Notes: generated by a model not told the origin, from the sequence alone. DNA of 5,280 nt from CANLWN01 sp039815505 (GCA_039815505.1 JBCBZE010000254.1:1-5280); one strand, 5' to 3'. Positions 1 to 5,256 are shown, counted from the first letter of the stretch. Program-made: numbers and translations.

Positions 1-3
1 AAT

Positions 4-534
4 ATGATGCAACAAATAAAATGGTTTGAACGAAAGTTCAACTTTTCCTTTCAACAGAATATTTTTCCATCGATCATTGAACGACTTGACGGGACTTTCA
101 TGCGCTTAAAGACTAAAGTTGAACAAATTCCACCTGAATTGTTGGAGCTTAAATCAGATGGGAAATGGTCTATAAAAGAAAATATCGGACATCTAATTGA
201 TTTAGAACCACTATGGCAAGGGCGACTCAACGATATATTATCAAACATGGAGTATTTAAGGTCGACTGATTTAGAAAACAAAAAGACCGACATAGCTATG
301 CATAATGAATCAGACATTAATGATTTGTTATTACAATTTCAGGATGTACGGAAAATGACATTGGATAAATTACTTGAACTCAAGGAAGAGGAAGTATACA
401 AAACAGCTTTACATCCAAGGCTAAAAAAACCAATGAGAACAATGGATTTGTTTCTGTTTGTAGCAGAACATGATGACCATCATTTAGCTAGAATAACTGA
501 AATAAAAACTACCCACAACAATGGCCATAAGTAA
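4..534 (+). CDS. DinB-superfamily (DinB_2/YfiT-like) putative metal-binding protein
   Basis: 176-residue soluble protein with the DinB_2 pattern. Around residues 54-71 it reads KWSIKENIGHLIDLEPLW, and near the C-terminus AEHDDHHLARI (154-164). In this superfamily a four-helix bundle binds a divalent metal through three histidines; here these would be His63, His156 and His160, so the metal site looks intact. Known relatives include DNA-damage-inducible proteins, bacillithiol S-transferases and other thiol-dependent enzymes. Bacteroidota often make bacillithiol, so a thiol-transferase role is possible, but nothing in the sequence fixes a substrate. No signal peptide or membrane segment is seen, so it is probably cytoplasmic. 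The length is normal for the family. The start is either of two adjacent ATG codons (4 or 7); upstream sequence lies outside the window, so the choice cannot be checked. The gene is followed by a structured 167-base gap rather than a tight operon junction. Family assignment is confident; the specific function is unknown. Confidence 0.85.
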   Translation: MMQQIKWFERKFNFSFQQNIFPSIIERLDGTFMRLKTKVEQIPPELLELKSDGKWSIKENIGHLIDLEPLWQGRLNDILSNMEYLRSTDLENKKTDIAMHNESDINDLLLQFQDVRKMTLDKLLELKEEEVYKTALHPRLKKPMRTMDLFLFVAEHDDHHLARITEIKTTHNNGHK

Positions 535-582
535 TTGCCTATTCCCACCTACCCTTCGGCTCCCCTCAGGGCGGCGCTTCCA

Positions 583-601
583 GAAATTCCTACAGAATTT
601 C
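583..601. repeat. Inverted repeat, 7-base arms with 5-base loop
   Basis: GAAATTC (583-589) and GAATTTC (595-601) are exact reverse complements separated by CTACA. It lies in the gap after the DinB-like gene. There is no following T-tract, so it does not look like a standard intrinsic terminator. Confidence 0.55.
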
Positions 602-615
602 CAACTTGGTGTGTA

Positions 616-635
616 CCTGCCTGCCGGCAGGCAGG
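616..635. repeat. Perfect 20-base GC-rich palindrome
   Basis: CCTGCCTGCC followed directly by its exact reverse complement GGCAGGCAGG. Each arm is also a tandem of the unit CCTG/CCTGCC. As a single strand it could form a strong cruciform or hairpin, although with no spacer the loop must consume inner base pairs. No run of T follows on either strand, so a classical intrinsic terminator is unlikely. It may be a REP-like element, or the centre of a larger folded recombination-type site. Confidence 0.75.
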
Positions 636-671
636 CTTGCAACGTTAAGTACTAAACCACACAACTACTCA

Positions 672-689
672 TAGCCTAACCGTTAGCTA
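672..689. promoter_or_regulatory. Dyad with CCGTTA box just upstream of the DJ-1/PfpI gene
   Basis: TAGC-C-TAAC (672-680) pairs with GTTAGCTA (682-689) around a central C, leaving one bulged C (675 or 676), so 8 base pairs form. The G of GTTA (682) is 20 bases before the ATG at 702. The position would suit an operator, a translation-control hairpin or the right end of a recombination site. GCCTAAC (674-680) fits the RYYYAAC integron core pattern, but GTTAGCT (682-688) misses GTTRRRY at one base. The symmetry is plain; the role is inferred. Confidence 0.4.
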
Positions 690-701
690 CAATAAGAACA
701 T

Positions 702-1295
702 ATGAAGATTGCATATATACTTTTTGATGAAATAACTCTTTTAGACTTTATTGGATTTTATGACCCAATAAAGAATATTAAAACTAAAGGGTTTATGGAA
801 AATCTGAATTGGGATTTGTGTGCAACCAAGAAATCGATAAAGGATAGTTTTGGACTAGAAATTATTGTCGATAAAATCAAACCTGATTTATCCGATTATG
901 ATATGATAGTTGTTCCTGGTGGATATGGAACAAGAGAACTTCAATACAACGCAGAGTTCATTGATTGGATTAAAAGTGCAGAAAATGTTGATTATAAAAT
1001 TTCAATCTGCACAGGTAGCTTATTGATTGGTGCAGCTGGGTTTTTGAAAAACAAAACTGCAACGACTAACTTTAATGAATATAAATCGCTGGAAAAGTAT
1101 TGCGAAAGAGTTGTTCAATCAAGAATTGTTGATGATAACAATACGATAACCGCCGGCGCAGTTGCTTCTTCATTAGATTTAGGTTTATACGTATCTGAGA
1201 AACTTGTTGGAAAAGAAAAAACGGAAGAAATACAACTAGGAATGGATTACCATCCCGAGAAATTTGAAATAATCACTGTAACCAACAAGGGTTAA
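702..1295 (+). CDS. DJ-1/PfpI family protein, isonitrile-hydratase-like
   Basis: 197-residue protein with the DJ-1/PfpI (class I glutamine amidotransferase-like) flavodoxin-type fold. Landmarks in order: MKIAYILFDEITLLDFIG (1-18), the glycine turn VVPGGYGT (70-77), the nucleophile elbow SICTGSLLIGAAGFL (101-115) with Cys103 as the expected nucleophile, and TAGAVASSLDLGLYVSEKLVG near the C-terminus. The spacing of Asp15, Cys103 and Thr104 matches the Asp/Cys/Thr set reported for isonitrile hydratase InhA, and the TAG...SLDLGL segment matches that branch better than the protease or chaperone branches. The usual His of the ATTHW-type segment is Asn123 here. Possible activities are isonitrile hydration, glyoxalase III-like or deglycase-like chemistry; none is proven by sequence. 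No transcription-factor DNA-binding domain follows, unlike the AraC-fused relatives. Cytoplasmic. ATG 702 is the first start after an in-frame TAA at 693-695. No clear Shine-Dalgarno sequence is present, as is common in Bacteroidota. Confidence 0.88.
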   Translation: MKIAYILFDEITLLDFIGFYDPIKNIKTKGFMENLNWDLCATKKSIKDSFGLEIIVDKIKPDLSDYDMIVVPGGYGTRELQYNAEFIDWIKSAENVDYKISICTGSLLIGAAGFLKNKTATTNFNEYKSLEKYCERVVQSRIVDDNNTITAGAVASSLDLGLYVSEKLVGKEKTEEIQLGMDYHPEKFEIITVTNKG

Positions 1296-1349
1296 AATTT
1301 ATTGCTTGCGGATTTCCTGAATCGAAATCACGCGCAAAAAGCTATCTTT

Positions 1350-1394
1350 AGGTTCGGCCGGATTGTCCATCGGACGAATCACCGCAACGAACCT
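1350..1394. repeat. Long imperfect hairpin with bulged bases in the gap after the DJ-1 gene
   Basis: AGGTTCG (1350-1356) pairs with CGAACCT (1388-1394). Inside it CGG (1359-1361) can pair with CCG (1382-1384), ATT (1362-1364) with AAT (1377-1379), and GTCC (1365-1368) with GGAC (1372-1375), capped by ATC. G1376 and a few other bases stay unpaired as one-sided bulges. GCAAA (1334-1338) and TTTGC (1394-1398) could add an outer partial stem. No T-tract follows, so it is not a typical intrinsic terminator. Long stems with extrahelical bases are typical of folded attC sites, but structured RNA is equally possible. Confidence 0.5.
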
Positions 1395-1403
1395 TTGCCC
1401 AGA

Positions 1404-1412
1404 CCGTTAACC
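1404..1412 (+). other. Second CCGTTA box, 21 bases before the next start codon
   Basis: CCGTTAACC repeats the CCGTTA seen at 680-685. Its G (1406) is 21 bases before the GTG at 1427, against 20 bases for the first copy. GGTTAA at the end of the preceding gene (around 1289-1294) is the reverse complement of TTAACC (1407-1412), so the whole gap could fold back on itself. The match to the GTTRRRY core-site pattern is incomplete. Confidence 0.35.
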
Positions 1413-1426
1413 ATAATTTTGAGAAA

Positions 1427-1720
1427 GTGATTAAAAAAAAATGTCAATATTGCGCATTGCCAAATAAAAAAATAACGTCTGAAAGTTATTTTTTAAAATT
1501 AAAAGAACTTGAAGGACATGTGCAAAACAATCTAATGGAATTTGTCTTCGGCGATTGCCCTTTGGAAAATCTTTCAACAGAGGTATCAAAAGAAAAAAAG
1601 TTTGCGTACTATCATTATTTTAAATGCAGGTGTGGCAACTTCCTCCGTTGTGGAATTAGTATCAGAAGCAGAAATCCAATTATTGAAATAATTACAAAGC
1701 TACCAGAGGATATATACTAA
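1427..1720 (+). CDS. Small cysteine-containing hypothetical protein, possible zinc-binding
   Basis: 97 residues, not recognised. It has a CxxC pair at the N-terminus (Cys6, Cys9 in CQYC), a lone Cys44, and a C-terminal cluster Cys67, Cys69 and Cys75 in the segment HYFKCRCGNFLRCGISIRS. Paired cysteines with nearby Gly and basic residues suggest a small zinc-ribbon-like or other metal site; this is inference. No signal peptide or membrane segment, so probably cytoplasmic. The start is GTG at 1427, just after GAGAAA. The frame is open back to a TAG at 1349-1351 but contains no upstream ATG; GTG is chosen because it precedes the CxxC motif and lies 21 bases after the CCGTTA box. A run of nine A bases (1433-1441) follows the start within codons 3-5. 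An organised protein pattern with polar and aromatic content makes it a credible gene rather than a chance frame. Confidence 0.65.
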   Translation: MIKKKCQYCALPNKKITSESYFLKLKELEGHVQNNLMEFVFGDCPLENLSTEVSKEKKFAYYHYFKCRCGNFLRCGISIRSRNPIIEIITKLPEDIY

Positions 1721-1999
1721 TAAAGATGCTGTGAAAACTAAAACCCATTACCATTAAGACAAACAAATAGCTGCAATTGAACTTTTTTAGAGAAATCTGG
1801 ACATATCCTGCCTATGAATCGATTGACAGTGAAAAATATTGGTTGAACTTGTAAAAGTTTCAATTAGGATTTATGCCCAAATTCACAGAATCTGTAGAGT
1901 GGGGCAGGTTTAATCTCAGAAGCTAGTGTTAGTAAATTTGAAAAGCTGGCAATTTCACACAAACCATAAAATTTTATTTCACTTTAAATAAAGATTCAA

Positions 2000-2009
2000 A
2001 TTGGCCAAT
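2000..2009. repeat. 10-base perfect palindrome ATTGGCCAAT
   Basis: Exact self-complementary decamer within the long intergenic stretch. TATTGCCA follows 4 bases later as a partial second copy of its left half. It could be a protein-binding site, but its distance of more than 400 bases from the next gene makes an operator role doubtful. Confidence 0.25.
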
Positions 2010-2111
2010 GAATATTGCCAGAAAAGAAAGTAGATCAATAAACAGTTTATATTATGATGTATTATGTTTCTGCGATTGAAGTCATAATTGCCTTGATCCC
2101 CTCTTTTGTTC

Positions 2112-2142
2112 TTTCTGATTTATTATTGAATTTAATCAGAAA
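2112..2142. repeat. Inverted repeat with 9-base perfect arms
   Basis: TTTCTGATT (2112-2120) and AATCAGAAA (2134-2142) are exact reverse complements separated by 13 bases. Three further inner pairs (ATT 2122-2124 with AAT 2130-2132) can form after one mismatch, leaving a 5-base loop. No flanking T-tract is present on either strand, so it is not a clear terminator. It may be a structured RNA element, a binding site or an end of a decayed mobile element. Confidence 0.5.
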
Positions 2143-2256
2143 CAAACTTAAGATGGCTATAATTCATAGCTACCCTCCTTACCTGAATAATTTTAACTAC
2201 ATTTAATCCCAGTAGTATTTATTAGACTTGGCTTACTAAATTCAAATTTATTGGCA

Positions 2257-2281
2257 TAACACTTCGCTCCCAAAGGTGTTA
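2257..2281. repeat. Hairpin TAACACTT / AGGTGTTA
   Basis: TAACAC (2257-2262) pairs with GTGTTA (2276-2281). One T-G wobble and one T-A pair extend the stem to 8, with a 9-base loop. It lies about 100 bases upstream of the candidate SulP promoter. There is no T-tract on the + strand. Confidence 0.4.
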
Positions 2282-2381
2282 CAAAACATTAATATAGTTT
2301 TTGAAATGAAATTAATACCGACTTTCCATGGCCCATTTACTTTTACATATACGCTGGATTTAAGAATTGTGAAACCATCTA

Positions 2382-2409
2382 TTGACATGTGTTATATTCA
2401 AAGTCTTTG
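2382..2409 (+). promoter_or_regulatory. Candidate promoter for the SulP transporter gene
   Basis: TTGACA at 2382-2387 supplies the -33 TTG. After 17 bases from that TTG, AGTCTTTG (2402-2409) partly matches the Bacteroidota -7 element TAnnTTTG: the TTTG is present but the TA is not. Transcription would begin roughly 20-25 bases before the ATG at 2438. The match is incomplete and unproven. Confidence 0.35.
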
Positions 2410-2437
2410 TATTTTACAAGCCCAGATAGCTAAATAA

Positions 2438-4717
2438 ATGGAGGTTTTACCAAAAAAAGGTTTTAAGGGTTTAATTGAAAATTGGCATAGTGATTTAATC
2501 GCAGCGGTGAGCGTCTCACTTATTGCTTTACCTCTTTCATTAGGTATTGCCCTGGCGGCGGGTGCCCCTGCAATGTCAGGTATCCTTTCGGCAATTGTCG
2601 GTGGCGTCGTAACAACCTTTTATCGCGGTGGCCATATATCGGTCAACGGACCTGCCAAAGGCGTCATTGCGGTCATACTTTTAGGTATTGTAATGATGGA
2701 TGATGGCACGGGTCAGGCCTTTAATTATGTCCTGGCGGCCGTAGTTGTTTCTGGCTCAATTCAAGTACTATTGGGATTATTGAAATTGGGCCGTTTAGCG
2801 GATATATTCCATTCTTCCGTGATTCATGGTCTTCTCGCAGCTATTGGAATTATCATTTTTGCAAAGCAAATCCATGTTGCAATGGGCACACATTCCGATA
2901 GTCCAAGCATCGTTCAAAACCTCATTGATGCCGTACTGTACTTACCTCAAGCCAATCCTTTTGTGGTGATCATTGCTTTGGTAGGCCTACTCTTACTATT
3001 GTTTCATTCCAAAATCAGTCATCGGTTTTTCCATATTTTGCCGGCGCCCATGTGGGTCGTTACCCTCTCCATACCGTTTGTTTATTTTTTCAATTTCTTT
3101 GATGCACATACGCTTTCTTTCTTTGGAAAGGCATATGATGTGGGACCAAATCTATTATTGGATATTCCAGACAATATCATGGATTCCATAATGCATCCCA
3201 ATTTCGGTAAAATCAATACCATTGAATTCTGGACAACCGTATTATCCATTTTAATCATTACAAGTATTGAATCGTTGGCCATTGCCAAAGCAGTTGATAA
3301 AATTGATCCATATAGACGAAAGACAGACTTAAACAAGGATTTGACAGGTATTGGATTGAGCACGATCGTAGCGGGTTTGATCGGTGGTTTGCCCATTATT
3401 GCCGTGATTATTCGAAGTACCGTCAATATCCACAATGGTGCTAAAACCAAGTGGTCCAATATGTATCAAGGGCTTTTGTTGTTACTCTTTATCGTGGTAT
3501 TAAGCCCAATAATGAGGCAAGTACCCTTATGTGCTTTTGCCATTTTACTCGTCTATACCGGATTTAAATTGGCTTCACCCGCCGTCTTTAAACAAATTTA
3601 TAATCAGGGAACCGAACAATTAATATTTTTTGTCGCCACAATGGTTTTAACCCTTTATACCAATTTATTGATTGGATTACTTGGCGGATTGGTATTGGCA
3701 ATGGTCGGTCACATGTTATTGGCAAAGATTTCCATACCTCGATTTTTTAAAATGGTTTATAATTCAGGGTCCCATTTGGTTATGGGGCAGGATGGTAGTT
3801 ACGATTTAAAAATTAAAGGAATCGCCAATTTTTTAGGCATCCTAAAAATCGATAAGTTAGTTAACCAAATTCCTTCCGGTGCGGATGTCAATATTGATCT
3901 ATCAGAAACAAGATTGGTTGGTATTACTTATATGGATTACCTGGTGGATTACTTAAAAATGCAAAGGAACACGGGTGGTAATGTCCTGATAAAAGGATTG
4001 GATTCCCATGTTTCGTCATCTACCCATAACAGGGCTTTAAAAATTTCTTTGAACAGTTATGCCCCTAAATTATCGTCCAGACAAACTAGATTACAAAATT
4101 TGGCAAATGAAAAAGATTATCAATACTCAAATGAAGTAGATTGGAACACCTCTTATCTAAAGAATTTTCACTTCTTTGAAATTAGACCTATTGAACGCAA
4201 ATCAAATTGTCTCAAAGGAACATTTAAAGATTTGCACGTGTCTTGGGAAATTGCGGATGTAACTTTCAGTGAAGGTGCAGCTTTTACGGCCGAGACCTTT
4301 AATACAACGCTAATGATTTTAAAACTGAATAAAAAAATACCCGTGTTCACCATGGAAAAAGAAGGTGTATTTGAAAAAATATTTGACCGTGTAATGGCGT
4401 ATACGGGCTATAAAGATATTGATTTTGAAATGTATCCGGATTTTTCAAAAAAGTTCTTGCTCATGGGAAATAAGGAGTCAGAAATCCGATCATTTTTTAC
4501 AGATGAAATCATTCGCTTTTTCGAAAATCATCAAATTTATCGTTTAGAAAGTAATGGCGAGGCACTGGTCTTTTTTGATAAAATAAAATTAGCGAGGACA
4601 GACGAAACCATTGCGTTTATAGATTATGCCAAGGAATTGGCCATGCTCTTGGATGCAATGGATTTGGATATAGGCGTGGAAGACAAAATTGAAAAACAAA
4701 TACCTAGCAAGCAGTAG
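2438..4717 (+). CDS. SulP-family inorganic anion transporter with STAS domain and extra C-terminal domain
   Basis: 759-residue inner-membrane permease of the SulP/SLC26 family, which moves anions such as sulfate or bicarbonate, often with sodium or protons. Residues about 18-428 hold the hydrophobic transport core. Family marks are LPLSLGIALAAGAP (31-44), SVNGPAKG (68-75, the short substrate-site helix region), IESLAIAKAVDKIDP (277-291), GLIGGLP (313-319) and IIRSTVNIHNGAKTKWSN (324-341). A cytoplasmic STAS domain follows (about 455-535), with VNIDLSE (484-490) and an ending GLDSHVSSSTHNRALK (520-535) typical of SulP STAS domains. A linker (about 540-570) leads to a soluble domain (about 573-742) not found in ordinary SulP proteins of 500-600 residues. 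ATG 2438 follows an in-frame TAA (2435-2437), so no earlier start is possible. No carbonic anhydrase gene is adjacent in the window; the substrate could be bicarbonate (BicA-like) or sulfate. Family assignment is secure, substrate is not. Confidence 0.93.
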   Translation: MEVLPKKGFKGLIENWHSDLIAAVSVSLIALPLSLGIALAAGAPAMSGILSAIVGGVVTTFYRGGHISVNGPAKGVIAVILLGIVMMDDGTGQAFNYVLAAVVVSGSIQVLLGLLKLGRLADIFHSSVIHGLLAAIGIIIFAKQIHVAMGTHSDSPSIVQNLIDAVLYLPQANPFVVIIALVGLLLLLFHSKISHRFFHILPAPMWVVTLSIPFVYFFNFFDAHTLSFFGKAYDVGPNLLLDIPDNIMDSIMHPNFGKINTIEFWTTVLSILIITSIESLAIAKAVDKIDPYRRKTDLNKDLTGIGLSTIVAGLIGGLPIIAVIIRSTVNIHNGAKTKWSNMYQGLLLLLFIVVLSPIMRQVPLCAFAILLVYTGFKLASPAVFKQIYNQGTEQLIFFVATMVLTLYTNLLIGLLGGLVLAMVGHMLLAKISIPRFFKMVYNSGSHLVMGQDGSYDLKIKGIANFLGILKIDKLVNQIPSGADVNIDLSETRLVGITYMDYLVDYLKMQRNTGGNVLIKGLDSHVSSSTHNRALKISLNSYAPKLSSRQTRLQNLANEKDYQYSNEVDWNTSYLKNFHFFEIRPIERKSNCLKGTFKDLHVSWEIADVTFSEGAAFTAETFNTTLMILKLNKKIPVFTMEKEGVFEKIFDRVMAYTGYKDIDFEMYPDFSKKFLLMGNKESEIRSFFTDEIIRFFENHQIYRLESNGEALVFFDKIKLARTDETIAFIDYAKELAMLLDAMDLDIGVEDKIEKQIPSKQ

Positions 4718-4927
4718 ATCGTGTCATCCGCTAATACGGGCACCAGATACCACCTATACTTTAGATGTAATTATGACCGTAAAAATCAGTGATGTAATGT
4801 ACTTGGCTTTTAAGGAGGTAAGGCTATAGGTCAAAAAAGAATTTTTATTTCCAAAACCGCATATCCTTTATCAAAATTCCACGGTTAGTTTATTTTATCA
4901 CATATTTTATTATATTTATCCGAACGT

Positions 4928-4940
4928 CCTAATCATTAGG
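4928..4940. promoter_or_regulatory. 13-base dyad CCTAATCATTAGG, possible operator
   Basis: CCTAAT and ATTAGG are exact reverse complements around a single C. It lies about 92 bases before the ATG at 5032, within range of a promoter-proximal regulator site. Its arms resemble those of the next dyad (CCTTAT/ATAAGG), with centres about 26 bases apart. Confidence 0.3.
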
Positions 4941-4951
4941 TAATATGAAAA

Positions 4952-4969
4952 CCTTATTGACTTATAAGG
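4952..4969. promoter_or_regulatory. Dyad CCTTAT-N6-ATAAGG, possible operator or leader hairpin
   Basis: Perfect 6-base arms separated by TGACTT. It is the second of two similar dyads upstream of the last gene. It could be a tandem operator half or an RNA hairpin in the 5' leader. No regulator gene is present in the window to pair it with. Confidence 0.3.
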
Positions 4970-5031
4970 ACTAACAATTGATATGTACTGATCGATATTA
5001 TTATTTCGATTAATTTTGAAGAAAATTATTT

Positions 5032-5256
5032 ATGACTTTAATTGAAGAAGCTGTTGAGTTTGAAAATAGGAAGATGAGCAATATGTCTACCAGCGACAGG
5101 GTAGAAGCTTCCAGAGAAGCAAAAAGACTTGTTTTATCTGTCAATGAAATCTACAAAGAAACCAAAGATCCAGAACTAATGGACCTTATGAAAAGGTTGA
5201 CGGAAAAGAAAAAGAAAATAGATAAAAGGCTTAAAGGAAGGCCAGAAGCTTCTTAG
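5032..5256 (+). CDS. Small highly charged helical protein of unknown function
   Basis: 74 residues, rich in Lys, Arg and Glu, without cysteine, signal peptide or membrane segment. The whole length looks alpha-helical. An acidic N-terminal stretch (IEEAVEFENRKM, 4-15) is followed by DRVEASREAKRLVLSVNEIY (22-41) and a strongly basic tail (LTEKKKKIDKRLKGRPE, 56-72), so a short coiled coil or a nucleic-acid-contacting helix is possible. I do not recognise a named family, though the pattern reminds me of small conserved hypothetical proteins of Flavobacteriia. ATG 5032 is the first ATG after an in-frame TGA (5017-5019); no Shine-Dalgarno sequence is evident. It stands alone after a 314-base gap, so it is probably transcribed separately from the SulP gene. 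The amphipathic, ordered composition supports a real gene; function is unknown. Confidence 0.7.
   Translation: MTLIEEAVEFENRKMSNMSTSDRVEASREAKRLVLSVNEIYKETKDPELMDLMKRLTEKKKKIDKRLKGRPEAS

Larger units (their letters stand above)
541..640. repeat. GC-rich intergenic block, possible interspersed repeat
   Basis: By hand count about 59 of these 100 bases are G or C, well above the flanking genes and the following 60 bases (about 37%). The block contains CTTCGGCTCCCCTCAGG (554-570), which resembles GC-rich dispersed intergenic repeats I associate with flavobacterial genomes, then an inverted repeat (583-601), then a perfect palindrome (616-635). No reading frame of note crosses it. Whether it is truly repeated elsewhere cannot be seen from one copy. 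Confidence 0.4.
1721..2437. other. 717-base intergenic region without a convincing gene
   Basis: Both strands were read and no frame longer than about 40 codons with protein-like organisation was found. The stretch is AT-rich and contains several dyads: ATTGGCCAAT (2000-2009), a 9-base-arm inverted repeat (2112-2142), GCTAT/ATAGC (2156-2170) and an 8-pair hairpin (2257-2281). A candidate promoter for the SulP gene sits at the right end. The region could hold decayed gene remnants or an unannotated small RNA, but neither is demonstrable by eye. Confidence 0.6.
4718..5031. other. 314-base intergenic region
   Basis: No credible gene was found on either strand; the best + strand frames are 18 codons (from 4773) and 9 codons (from 4945). 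The left part contains AAGGAGG (4812-4818) with no usable start after it. The right part is very AT-rich and carries two neighbouring dyads. No strong intrinsic terminator for the SulP gene is visible; the A-run/T-run at 4833-4846 is a weak A-T stem only. Confidence 0.6.

Noticed and set aside
51..317. 88-codon minus-strand frame inside the DinB-like gene
   Set aside because: It is the antisense shadow of a gene with clear family motifs and its product shows no recognisable organisation.
541..690. A complete canonical attC site in the first gap
   Set aside because: A GTTA box is present at the right end, but no matching complementary RYYYAAC partner was found near the end of the DinB-like gene, so it is kept as a hypothesis and not annotated as attC.
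1861..1985. Minus-strand frame of about 40 codons ending with the tail PAPLYRFCEFGHKS
   Set aside because: Short, without a good start and no family recognised; such a length is expected by chance. BLASTX would settle whether it is a gene remnant.
2328..2363. 11-codon frame upstream of the SulP gene
   Set aside because: Too short, no ribosome-binding signal, and it lies upstream of the candidate promoter.
3082..3459. 125-codon minus-strand frame inside the SulP gene
   Set aside because: Antisense to the conserved membrane core; its hydrophobic look is a by-product of the opposite strand.
4168..4353. 61-codon minus-strand frame inside the SulP C-terminal region
   Set aside because: Antisense shadow without start signal or protein-like pattern.
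4812..4818. AAGGAGG, a perfect Shine-Dalgarno-like sequence
   Set aside because: No start codon follows at the right distance and Bacteroidota rarely use strong Shine-Dalgarno sequences, so it is taken as chance.
4773..4829. 18-codon frame in the gap after the SulP gene
   Set aside because: Too short to support, no initiation signal and no recognisable product.
4833..4846. A-run followed by T-run as a terminator for the SulP gene
   Set aside because: Only a 5-6 pair A-T stem with no G+C; far too weak for an intrinsic terminator call.
5011..5018. TAATTTTG, an exact match to the Bacteroidota -7 element TAnnTTTG
   Set aside because: It would start transcription only a few bases before the ATG at 5032, and no TTG lies at the usual -33 spacing (nearest is about 30 bases upstream).
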